Part shown: positions 35,298 through 43,326 of the stretch, piece after piece
Layout: every line of letters begins with the position of its first letter
How positions within the stretch are numbered: the stretch's first letter is position 1
Assembly: GCA_900540385.1 (NCBI GenBank)
Contig: UQFY01000014.1
Location: forward strand, 1 to 47,272
DNA from: an uncultured Mollicutes bacterium
Lineage (GTDB): Bacteria > Bacillota_I > Bacilli_A > RFN20 > CAG-826
Direction: 5' to 3'
Length of the DNA stretch: 47,272 nt
Position numbers and translations under genes: made by a program
The notes under the pieces: model-generated
Seen by the model: the letters and a program-made list of their open reading frames with translations, nothing else
Databases searched by the model: none
What the model was told of the DNA's origin: nothing

Positions 35298-36548
35298 CTA
35301 GACTTTCTTAGCAAAAGCGTGTGATACGTATAATTTCAGTATATCAGCAAGATAACTATGCCCTCTCAAACAGCCAGCACCTTCGTGCATTAGATGATTT
35401 GCATAACACCCACCACCACAAATAGGAAAACATTTGCAATTAGCGCAACTCTTTCTAACAGAGTCTATTGTTTTATTTGAATCAAACATTTCAGAAGTTA
35501 TATTGCCACAATCGAAAAGCGATTTTTTGCCAACAAAATGCTCGCATTTATTAGTCCAGCCGCCAGGGAAAACATTAACATAATTTTTCCTATTAATAGA
35601 ACAAGCGGCGTATTTTCTTTGAATTCTCAGATCTCGTAACGTATGAATATAACCATAATCAAATAAGCACTCATATAATTCCAATAATGGTTTACCATCT
35701 ACCTCGTCAGGCGTTTTGAAATTGTCACCTATAATATCATGAAAATACAATTGGACTTTATTTCCGAATTCTTGATAAACGAAATCAACTATTCTACGAT
35801 AGTCACCTAACGACTCCGAATTATAATTTACCCTAAGAGAAACTTTTATCTTGTTGTCGACGAGCAAGTGAATATTCGAAATCACTTTTTCAAACCCTTT
35901 TTCTCCCATTTTTTTGATTTCATTATATCTTTGACCGATATCGTCTAATGTAATTTGTGCACGTCTTAAATTCCACTTTTCTTTAATGTCATTAATATAT
36001 TTATCAACAAAAAAACCATTTGTTATAATCCCGGAAGAAAATGTAATGCCATTGGAGGAAAGCGAATCGCAAATTTTATTAATTGTTCTTGAGCCGATCA
36101 AAGGCTCACCGCCAAACCACGTAATATGAGTTTTCTTACCTTTGCTTTGCGCAAACATGTAATCCAGAATGCTTTGTTCGGTTTTTTCATCTAGATCCAT
36201 GCAACCATTAATTCCGTTTTCAAAACAATAATAGCACGATGCATTACACTTCAATGTTGGTGAAATACAAATAGAAAAATTACTTTTATAAATTAAATCT
36301 TGGTGATTAAAATTCTCTTCCAGAACCTTTTGAAATTCATTTTTCTCCGTTGTCAAAAACCCTAATTTAGCTAACTTCTCAAACAAATCAGCTTGAATAC
36401 AAGACGTAGTTTTGTTTCTAAGAGAATCAAAAACAGCTTCTTCAACGCTAACAAGGTTTCCGTGCCAAGTGTTGAAGATATAATGGGAAGAACCATTAGA
36501 AAAATAAATATTATAAAAAGATGGAAGATAGTTTCCAAAACTGGCCAT
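35298..36548 (-). CDS. Radical SAM/SPASM peptide maturase
   Basis: The 416-residue product likely uses S-adenosylmethionine radical chemistry to install thioether (or C-C) links in the adjacent cysteine-rich peptide. Residues 1-80 form a winged-helix-like, RRE/PqqD-type N-terminal region. The radical SAM cluster motif CNASCYYC is C101-x3-C105-x2-C108, and GGEP (146-149) binds the SAM. The C-terminal SPASM domain has C316, C335 and C347, the exact CX2CX5CX3C signature (C368, C371, C377, C381) and C393, enough for two auxiliary 4Fe-4S clusters. Its start is five bases after the stop of the peptide gene. It lacks a strong ribosome binding site, which suggests coupled, lower-level translation. 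Confidence 0.92.
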   Translation of the reverse strand: MASFGNYLPSFYNIYFSNGSSHYIFNTWHGNLVSVEEAVFDSLRNKTTSCIQADLFEKLAKLGFLTTEKNEFQKVLEENFNHQDLIYKSNFSICISPTLKCNASCYYCFENGINGCMDLDEKTEQSILDYMFAQSKGKKTHITWFGGEPLIGSRTINKICDSLSSNGITFSSGIITNGFFVDKYINDIKEKWNLRRAQITLDDIGQRYNEIKKMGEKGFEKVISNIHLLVDNKIKVSLRVNYNSESLGDYRRIVDFVYQEFGNKVQLYFHDIIGDNFKTPDEVDGKPLLELYECLFDYGYIHTLRDLRIQRKYAACSINRKNYVNVFPGGWTNKCEHFVGKKSLFDCGNITSEMFDSNKTIDSVRKSCANCKCFPICGGGCYANHLMHEGAGCLRGHSYLADILKLYVSHAFAKKV

Positions 36549-36553
36549 GCTAA

Positions 36554-36712
36554 CTAATATCTTTTATCGTCCGAATCGTCAGAATCGCAATAATACGTGC
36601 AATCACAAGTGTTGGTCGGACACTCGCCATCAAAATCAAGGGGGCATTCGTAATCGCAGGAATGAGCAGCATCAATATTTAAGTTATTGAAGTTTTCAAT
36701 CAATATATCCAT
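36554..36712 (-). CDS. Candidate RiPP precursor: 52-residue six-cysteine peptide
   Basis: Reading the minus strand from ATG 36712 gives a 52-residue peptide. Residues 1-16 (MDILIENFNNLNIDAA) are cysteine-free and leader-like. Residues 17-42 are the core, with cysteines at 19, 23, 31, 36, 38 and 42 (C-x3-C-x7-C-x4-C-x-C-x3-C). The last ten residues are very acidic (DSDDSDDKRY). A GGAG ribosome binding site lies seven bases before the ATG, and the stop is five bases before the radical SAM/SPASM gene. Six cysteines in a short peptide beside a SPASM maturase is the layout of SCIFF/ranthipeptide and sactipeptide precursors. The sequence is not one I recognise as SCIFF. No protease-exporter gene is adjacent. 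Confidence 0.82.
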   Translation of the reverse strand: MDILIENFNNLNIDAAHSCDYECPLDFDGECPTNTCDCTYYCDSDDSDDKRY

Positions 36713-36775
36713 AGTTTAACTCCATAATTAGTCTACAAAATAACAATACGATTTCAAGTTTAATTTAACTTATCC

Positions 36776-37157
36776 TGATTATACCGTTATTTGTTTCCAC
36801 CTAATGCTTTTGACACATATTGTTCATATAGAAGGGGAATCGTTATGAACGACATGAGCAGCAACTACGTCGAATCGATAATCAAAAAAGCCTTGGACGC
36901 CAGCATGACCACCAGGCACGCCGCAAGAAAGTTTGGGATCAGCAGGCAATAAGTGAATAGGCTGAAGAAACGATGCCTGGCAAAGGGGATCAAGGCCTTC
37001 GACCACGGGAACAAAGGGAAAGAAAGGGCGTGGAAGACCGGTCCCGGCACCAAAGCAAAAACCATCGAGTTGTATGGTGGGAAGTATTCCGGGTTCAACT
37101 TTAGGCATTACCACGAGAAGCTTACCGAGGTCGAAGGCATCGGCGTCTCGAAAAAGC
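36776..37157 (+). mobile_element. 5' remnant of an ISNCY/IS481-like insertion sequence
   Basis: The left end begins TGATTATACCGTTATTTG, and a transposase start with GAAGGGG ribosome binding site lies at 36845. The N-terminus (helix-turn-helix TTRHAARKFGISRQ) is stopped by TAA at 36950. The same frame continues as VNRLKKRCLAKGIKAFDHGNKGK...YSGFNFRHYHEKLTEVEGIGVSKK, then ends abruptly at about 37157. GC content is far above the surroundings. A second copy of the first 115 bases is at 40900. It separates the peptide cassette from the two genes upstream. Confidence 0.8.
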
Positions 37158-37176
37158 GAATTTTACATAGTAACTT

Positions 37177-37788
37177 TTATTCAGAAAAAACAACAACTTT
37201 GTCATTCTTCTCGAAATTGATTTTCCCACCCCAAGAAATTCCATACAAATATACGTTTTCTTCAAACTCTTTGGAATTAACATCGTCATAATAGCAAATG
37301 TAATAGCCAATACTGCCTTTCAAAGAATCTATTGAGCTAAAATCGAATGCGTTTACCACGCATCCCTCATAGTGCATGATAACTCCATCAACCGTATCTT
37401 CAATTATCTCGTATGTTAATGGATATTTTTCGTCATTAGGAAAATCATCGAGAATAATATAGTCGTTCCGAAGCTCATCGCCTACTTCATCTTCAATAAC
37501 TCTATTAATAGCAAATTTCCCATAGCCCGGATTACATTCCCATAGATTATTTCGCCAATCTTCAGCAAAACCTTTCCTAGCACCGATATATACTTCAAAG
37601 GTTGCATTTAAAGGTTGTTCATTTTTGGCCTTGAAAGCCAACCCGGCCTGACTTGTAGGATTAGATTGTCCATAATATTCATTAAATCCTACATCGATAA
37701 AAGTGGCATTTGGCTTACCGTTGTTACAGCTTACTAGTGCCATAACGCTAGTAAATAAGGTGAATAGTTTAGTTTTTCCGTATTTCAT
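37177..37788 (-). CDS. Small lipoprotein paired with the secreted metalloprotease
   Basis: The 203-residue product has a lipoprotein signal (LFTLFTSVMALVSCNN). The mature domain is rich in aromatic residues and acidic (TFIDVGFNEYYGQSNPTSQAG, YYICYYDDVNSKEFEENVYLYG). The family is not recognised. It starts 17 bases after the metalloprotease stop and is thus in one operon with it. The IS remnant begins about 20 bases after its stop. Confidence 0.75.
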   Translation of the reverse strand: MKYGKTKLFTLFTSVMALVSCNNGKPNATFIDVGFNEYYGQSNPTSQAGLAFKAKNEQPLNATFEVYIGARKGFAEDWRNNLWECNPGYGKFAINRVIEDEVGDELRNDYIILDDFPNDEKYPLTYEIIEDTVDGVIMHYEGCVVNAFDFSSIDSLKGSIGYYICYYDDVNSKEFEENVYLYGISWGGKINFEKNDKVVVFSE

Positions 37789-37805
37789 ACCAAAAAGCCT
37801 CCGTA

Positions 37806-40316
37806 TTAAGCAGATGTTTTTCCGTAATTTGTGATATAAAACTCATTTTCACTTGTACCTGTTTTTGTTCCGAACACTATATCATCAATTGATAATCTAC
37901 CCTTATTTCGGCTTCCCGTTGCAGTAGAAGTACACTCAAATCTAAGTCCATAGATACCATTTGTAAAATAGTGTGAGTATCGATTATGTCCTTGCTCTTT
38001 TGCTTTTAACTCTAATGATAACAAATCTTGTAATTTGCTCCAGTTGCCGCCAGCATCCTTAATAAATAATGTTGCCGTTCCATCTAGATTTTCACTACTG
38101 CTCCATAGGCCCACGCTATATAAAATTGAATATACAGGCCTATTAAAATTCATCTCTAAATAGGCATGACCCGCATTTTTGCGACGCGGAGATAAATTAA
38201 CGTACGAATTTTCAATATATCCGCATCTTAATCTTTCAGTAGTTATCGTTAAACCATCTCTGGTAAATGTCGAAAAACGAATATGGTTAGTATCTTCTTC
38301 TAACGAATCTATATCATATATCTCATTTGAGAAATAATACCTTCCTTCAAAACCCCATTCATTTGGTTTTACTTGCACCTTTCCAGAAGAAAATGAACTA
38401 GGTTTGGAAAAAGTGTTAATTTCCGAGTAATAATTTCCACTAGTATATGAATAAGTTTGTCTTGCAACAAAGTATACGCTAAAAGTAGAACCGTAAGCAT
38501 CGTATATTTTATTCCAAATAGTGCTAGTTGGTTTATAAGTAACTGAATCACCAGAAGCAGAAATATTACTTACCTTTTCTATCAAATATCCAGAAGGGGT
38601 TTCGAAATATAAATCGAACTGATTAAATTTTAAATTATCGCTTCCAGAATCCGTAGACCAGGTAAAGGTTGGCAATTTGTCAAAATATTGATTGTTGGTT
38701 ACGCTAATATTTCCATTAATAACATTATATTGTTCTAATAAAATTCCTAAATTATGTTTGTTATAGCCATCGTCATATAAATCCTGAATAAATTCGCTAA
38801 AAGTAACTGGCTTATTAGTGATAACACTATTCCAAAGAGTCATTTCTCCTAGCGCAAATTTATCATTAGCATCAGTTTTAGAATCGCATAATTTAAAGAG
38901 AAAACGTTGAATAGCTTGTTCATCTGCGTCGCCTCTGCCTGTACCATATGAATCCAATTCGTAATCGAAACCATTTGTTGACGTATACTTAGTATCTCCA
39001 ACAGTATAAATAGACTTCAAATCATCAGTAAAATGTGATTGAACAACAGTAGACCAGTACGTAGGCCAACCTTCACCCCAAGAGAGTTTTTGGCCTCTAT
39101 CTTTAGCGGCTGCTAATGAGTATCCAGATTTATATTGATCGTCGATGTTATTACCTGGAATATAGTGAGTTCCTCCGGGATTTGCACTTATACCGAAGAC
39201 TTTTTGTACATGATGACCATACTCATGGCCAAGCACATCCCACGATGCATAAGATTCGGGAGAAAAACTATGTTTAGGAGTTTCAGCACTAATATGTATA
39301 GTTCCATTGCCATCATAATAGGCGCCATCTGTACCGTCAGGATATTTAAGATTACAGTATTCTATAGAAACACCACCATTTAATTCTTCAGCGTAGTCCG
39401 AAAAATTTTTAAGGCCTTGAAAAAGCATCATTGCTTTTCCCATATCTCCATCTTTAGTTGGGGAGAACGTATAAGAAAATTCTCCTCCGCTTCCAGAACT
39501 AAATTCGTAAGTTTTTTCATATGTCCCACCATTATGCACCTTAACATTGTCGCTTTCGGTGTAAATGTGAATCATTGGAATTCCGCCAAAAAGATGCCAA
39601 ATATCGGTGTAATCTATTACATAGTAACCACTACTATTGGTATAAGTTTCAGCATTCCACCAACTCATAGACATAGTAGCTTTAACTTTTGCCCCAATTA
39701 GTGGATGCGTGTTGCCTTGCTCATCAGTCCATCTCAACGTGCCATATATAGTTCCACTGGCGCCTATATCGCAAGGAGTGATGCTTGCCCGATTAACAGA
39801 CGTGGTGCTGTCTTCTTCGTTCTCATCGGCTAATTCATAATTCAATTCTTGACCTGCGTTTCTACAAGCAGTATCTAATGATATTGCAGATGAATAAATT
39901 ATACCTGCAGAAGATTCAGCAAAATAAAGTGTGCATCTATCGATTAATTCACTATCCAAATAAAAATTAAGTATAACATTAGAGTTATCAATAAAATTAG
40001 TCAAAACGCAAGAAACTTCTCCTTCATTGTATTTAAAGTTAACGAGATTGACATCGCCTTCTTTACTGACATAATCAATAGGTACAGGTGAAGAAAACAA
40101 AAAGCTTTCAGTCGTAGCATCAAATGATTTTTCGGAATCAATTACATTAATATCGTAGTTTTCCGTTGGCTGCTCAAATTGTGTTTTTTCAGCCTTTTCT
40201 CTAATTTGTTTTGAAGAAACGTTATAAGTATTTAAACTCAAATTTGTCAAAAATGAGCCAATTGTCAATGTAGCCACTACAGGTAGCAATGACACTTTTA
40301 TGAATTTGTTAAACAT
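37806..40316 (-). CDS. Large secreted zinc metalloprotease-like protein
   Basis: The 836-residue product has a signal peptide (FIKVSLLPVVATLTIGSFLT). A propeptide-like region follows, then a carboxypeptidase-regulatory/CNA-B-like module (GTIYGTLRWTDEQGNTHPLIGAKVKATM...SGYYVIDY). The catalytic domain has the zinc motif HEYGHH (about residue 362) and a likely third ligand in WGEGWPTYW, the gluzincin pattern. The C-terminal half holds beta-sandwich modules (TFTWSTDSGSDNLKFNQFDLYF, and a last domain ending SIDDIVFGTKTG) that may bind glycan or protein. There is no cell-wall anchor. Ribosome binding site GGGGGTGG. It is followed by the small lipoprotein. Confidence 0.8.
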   Translation of the reverse strand: MFNKFIKVSLLPVVATLTIGSFLTNLSLNTYNVSSKQIREKAEKTQFEQPTENYDINVIDSEKSFDATTESFLFSSPVPIDYVSKEGDVNLVNFKYNEGEVSCVLTNFIDNSNVILNFYLDSELIDRCTLYFAESSAGIIYSSAISLDTACRNAGQELNYELADENEEDSTTSVNRASITPCDIGASGTIYGTLRWTDEQGNTHPLIGAKVKATMSMSWWNAETYTNSSGYYVIDYTDIWHLFGGIPMIHIYTESDNVKVHNGGTYEKTYEFSSGSGGEFSYTFSPTKDGDMGKAMMLFQGLKNFSDYAEELNGGVSIEYCNLKYPDGTDGAYYDGNGTIHISAETPKHSFSPESYASWDVLGHEYGHHVQKVFGISANPGGTHYIPGNNIDDQYKSGYSLAAAKDRGQKLSWGEGWPTYWSTVVQSHFTDDLKSIYTVGDTKYTSTNGFDYELDSYGTGRGDADEQAIQRFLFKLCDSKTDANDKFALGEMTLWNSVITNKPVTFSEFIQDLYDDGYNKHNLGILLEQYNVINGNISVTNNQYFDKLPTFTWSTDSGSDNLKFNQFDLYFETPSGYLIEKVSNISASGDSVTYKPTSTIWNKIYDAYGSTFSVYFVARQTYSYTSGNYYSEINTFSKPSSFSSGKVQVKPNEWGFEGRYYFSNEIYDIDSLEEDTNHIRFSTFTRDGLTITTERLRCGYIENSYVNLSPRRKNAGHAYLEMNFNRPVYSILYSVGLWSSSENLDGTATLFIKDAGGNWSKLQDLLSLELKAKEQGHNRYSHYFTNGIYGLRFECTSTATGSRNKGRLSIDDIVFGTKTGTSENEFYITNYGKTSA

Positions 40317-40386
40317 AGAACCACCCCCATCTTGGTCTTATTATAGCTCTTTCCAAAAGCCATGGAATTTTTTGTAGATTTACATA

Positions 40387-40895
40387 TCATGCTTTTTGAT
40401 AATCCAGCTTGTACCTAGTCAAAGTCGCATAAGCGATACTCATAGCAATCGTTCCATCTATTCTTTTAAGCCTTGAATTTAGTTTCAATGGTTGGATGTC
40501 GCCATTCACATTAGCTTTGGCTGATGTGTTTGCTAGGCGCCACTTGATGATTAGGTTGTTGTTATAATTCAAAGCTTGGTTTCTCAAATCCGCTCAAGCT
40601 GCTTCATAGGTTCACTAAGTGTATAAACGCCCTGCCTTATCTTTTCCGTCTCAAAGCCCATGCTCTCCATTTCCTTGGCCAAGTATTGCGAGTTCCAAAG
40701 ATCATAATCAACCCATAAAGGGCGAATATGATATTTATCAATGATTGACCTGAACCACAGCGTCACTAAACTAAAGTCGTTTTGATGGCCTTCGGTAAGC
40801 GTGATGTATCTTTTCTCTACCCAATTGTCGTAAGGAGCATTATCTTCTTGGTTTTTCTTAAGCACATCGCTAGGCATAAAGAAATGCAATATCAA
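40387..40895 (-). pseudogene. Phage terminase large subunit, C-terminal remnant
   Basis: Two adjacent frames together give the nuclease-end of a TerL protein: FFMPSDVLKKNQEDNAPYDNWVEKRYITLTEG, IRPLWVDYDLWNSQYLAKEMESMGFETEKIRQG and LSEPMKQLE. After a one-base shift at about 40584 they continue with LNYNNNLIIKWRLANTSAKANVNGDIQPLK and RIDGTIAMSIAYATLTRYKLDY. The N-terminal ATPase part is missing: the gene is cut at 40899, where an IS remnant begins. It is the only clear phage gene here. Confidence 0.82.
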
Positions 40896-40899
40896 ATTG

Positions 40900-41032
40900 T
40901 GATTATTCCGTTATTTGTTTCCGCCTAATTGTTTTTGGTACGTATTGTTCATATCGAAGGGGAATCGTTATGAACAGCATGAGCAGCAACTACGCCGAAT
41001 CGATAACCAAAAAGACCCTAAAAAGCCCATAA
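40900..41032 (+). mobile_element. Second 5' remnant of the ISNCY/IS481-like element
   Basis: Bases 40900-41014 repeat 36776-36890 with scattered differences, including the left end, the GAAGGGG ribosome binding site and the first 15 transposase codons (MNSMSSNYAESITKK). It then breaks off and stops at 41030. Both copies point the same way and bracket the metalloprotease/lipoprotein operon and the terminase remnant. Confidence 0.75.
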
Positions 41033-41038
41033 AATGCA

Positions 41039-41077
41039 CAAAAAGGTTTGAACAGCAATTTTTACTGTATCAAACCT
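41039..41077 (-). terminator. Terminator downstream of the 41.2-42.5 kb gene
   Basis: On the minus strand AGGTTTGA(TA)CAG ... CTG(T)TCAAACCT is followed by TTTTTGTGCATTTT. The stem is 8 bp plus 3 bp around a small bulge. Confidence 0.7.
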
Positions 41078-41207
41078 ATTGTTTCAATGTGTGAAATGTA
41101 AGTATTGTTAATACAATGCACCCTTTATAGATGAAGGTGCACCCTCTAAACCTACATATATTGGTATATATACTTAGTGACACGTAACTGGTGTGACAGA
41201 TGTGACA

Positions 41208-42491
41208 TTATTGATTTAAAAGATTGTTCTTTAACATGTCATATTCTTCACATTGTATTTTAGTTTCATTATGCAAAAAATCTAGCAGCATTAAAAATAA
41301 TTCATAGTCACCACTAGAATATACCCCTGACATCACATTATCAATAAAACCATGTCCATATAACTTACTTCGAAAATAATTTATATTTCCTTCAGTTTTA
41401 CCCTCAACAAATTGTTGCTCTTTTGATTCTTGTAAAATGCCATCAAAATTTTCTGGGCATAAAATTTCATGCCCCATTCTATAATAAGTATATATAATAA
41501 CAATTTGTTCAATTGATAGTTCATTTAAAAATTCTTTATGAATTTTATGCTTTCGTTGAGTTTGCTCTAAATTTTCTTTAATATTTTCCATAGAAACTGA
41601 AATTGATTCTTGAAAATCTTTTTTGTCATTTATGTTCGCTATAAAACATTTTTTTAATAAATTATATAGTTCAGAACAATCATTTCTATTATATTTTATA
41701 AAATACGATAACCATCTACTTTGTTTTATGATGTTAATTATTTTACAAAGTTCATTACTAGATAAATTATATTTTTGCTTTAAATTGTTTTTCACACCAT
41801 CAAAAGATGAATCTTTCCATGTTTCGAAGTTAGGCAATTCTTTAGCTATAACATATAATTTATGCCTTGAAATATTTTTAAAATAGGTCCCTAGTCTATA
41901 CTCTTTATCTAATTTATCAATAGAAAATAAAATAGCTTCCGTTTTTTCTTTAAAAATTTGCAAAGAATTAACAGCTTTGTCAAACGACACTTGCGTGATA
42001 TCAGCCATATTTTCATTTCCTTGCCTATCTTCAGCGTATCTATATGGATCCAAATCAGCCTCAGGAATAAAATCAGAAATAAGATCAGAAATCAGTTTGA
42101 TATTTGTTCTATCATTTTCACATCGCTCATCCAATTTATAATAATTATCCTTAATAAAATCATATAAATCACCTATGCTATGCTTTAATTTAATCTCGTT
42201 GTATCTTGTTTCATCAAAATCTATAATACCGTCTTTATAATTCTTATAAAAAATATACATGTTATACATTATGAACTTTAATTGCAATTCATATGTATGA
42301 CGAATGGTATGCAGGAAAGGGTAAACTAAATCATCTTCATAAATGTATGGTTGATTTTCCTTAATATTGTCATATATCAAATTTGCAGTTTTAAAAAATC
42401 CTTCTATAATAGAACGATTTCTCATTTCACTGCCAAAATGACAAACCCATGCAATTGCATCATTTTCAAAATCTATATCCTTAAAACTCAT
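41208..42491 (-). CDS. Uncharacterised protein, possibly HEPN-like
   Basis: The 427-residue, almost wholly helical protein is not recognised. It starts at ATG 42491 with AGTAGG upstream. The N-terminal region contains YPFLHTIRHTYELQLKFIMYNMYIF, reminiscent of the helices of HEPN-type domains. RKHKIH (R-x4-H) in the second half fits the catalytic R-x4-6-H of HEPN ribonucleases, but also occurs by chance. It has no membrane segment. The neighbours are mobile and abortive-infection-like genes, so a defence role is possible but unproven. It has its own terminator. Confidence 0.6.
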   Translation of the reverse strand: MSFKDIDFENDAIAWVCHFGSEMRNRSIIEGFFKTANLIYDNIKENQPYIYEDDLVYPFLHTIRHTYELQLKFIMYNMYIFYKNYKDGIIDFDETRYNEIKLKHSIGDLYDFIKDNYYKLDERCENDRTNIKLISDLISDFIPEADLDPYRYAEDRQGNENMADITQVSFDKAVNSLQIFKEKTEAILFSIDKLDKEYRLGTYFKNISRHKLYVIAKELPNFETWKDSSFDGVKNNLKQKYNLSSNELCKIINIIKQSRWLSYFIKYNRNDCSELYNLLKKCFIANINDKKDFQESISVSMENIKENLEQTQRKHKIHKEFLNELSIEQIVIIYTYYRMGHEILCPENFDGILQESKEQQFVEGKTEGNINYFRSKLYGHGFIDNVMSGVYSSGDYELFLMLLDFLHNETKIQCEEYDMLKNNLLNQ

Positions 42492-42521
42492 AATCAATTA
42501 CCTACTTTATAACAGTTTCAA

Positions 42522-42903
42522 TCAAAAACTACATCTCCATTGGCAATAATATAATCACCAACATTTATTTCAACTTCTTTTGATGCATTATTAAAAACCA
42601 TTCTTCGCAGTTAGAATATCTATCTGAAAGAATGATTATTCTTTGATTTGTAGATCCTAGAACTTATCTTGCTTGTTCTCTTTGTTCTTCTATATAAGGA
42701 CCATCAAGTACAACATCACAACCCTTTAAAACATCAGATACCTCTCCAAATTTTCTTCCAGTAAATGAAATAACTCCAAGCCCAAGCTTGTGTATTTCTT
42801 TAGTCAAAACTGGAAGATTTTGTTGTAATGTGGGTTCGCCACCAGAATACGTTACTCCTTCGATGCCATATTTTTCTTTTGAATCATTAATTATTTTTAA
42901 TCA
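42522..42903 (-). pseudogene. NrdG-like radical SAM activase, truncated and frameshifted
   Basis: The minus strand encodes GVTYSGGEPTLQQNLPVLTK, then HKLGLGVISFTGRKF, CDVVLDGPYIEEQREQAR, a TAA, and VLGSTNQRIIILSDRYSN. A frame change follows to NASKEVEINVGDYIIANGDVVFD and a stop at 42522. SGGEP, DGPYI and GSTNQRI are the marks of anaerobic ribonucleotide reductase activating proteins and related single-cluster radical SAM proteins. The N-terminal cluster cysteines are missing because the IS complex begins just upstream. Confidence 0.75.
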
Positions 42904-42954
42904 AAATATGGGAAGAAAATAAGGGATTGTAGATACATGTTATAATTCCAATCA

Positions 42955-43033
42955 GCCAAACAAGTTGGGCTTGGGAGGCCGATTGGGAGACTTGTTTGGC
43001 GATGAGCTCTTCACCGGTCGGCCTCCCAAGCCC
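42955..43033. repeat. Two interlocked inverted repeats at the IS left end
   Basis: Arm A GCCAAACAAGT (42955-42965) pairs with A' ACTTGTTTGGC (42990-43000). Arm B GGGCTTGGGAGGCCGA (42967-42982) pairs with B' TCGGCCTCCCAAGCCC (43018-43033). All arms are perfect, and the order A-B-A'-B' would allow a pseudoknot or two alternative cruciforms. B' ends 13 bases before the transposase start codon. Confidence 0.75.
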
Positions 43034-43046
43034 GGAAAGAGTTCCC

Positions 43047-43300
43047 ATGACAAGAGAAGACGTCTCGCGACTGTCCGACGAGGAGCTTCAAGCCCTCGCG
43101 GAAATCATCTCCGAGGAATCGGAGAAAAGGGAGAGGGAATCCGCCGGATTCGCCAAAGGCCTGAAAGCCAAGGCGATGAAAAGGGATCCGAGGTGCCCGG
43201 AATGCGCCGCCAAGCTGTGGCGCGACGGGAAAAGGAAAGACGGCGTCCAAACTTATGTTTGCCCCAAGTGCGGCAAAAAGTCCTGCGACGCCAGCGGAAC
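43047..43300 (+). pseudogene. Zinc-ribbon transposase N-terminal fragment (IS1595-like)
   Basis: From ATG 43047 (GGAAAGAG ribosome binding site) about 85 residues read MTREDVSRLSDEELQALAEI, then a four-cysteine zinc ribbon, CPECAAKLWRDGKRKDGVQ...YVCPKCGKKSCDASGT. Frame and family resemblance end where the IstB segment begins. GC content is about 60 percent, unlike the host genes. Confidence 0.7.
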
Positions 43301-43326
43301 CTGGCCAGGTTCAAGAATCTGGGGGA

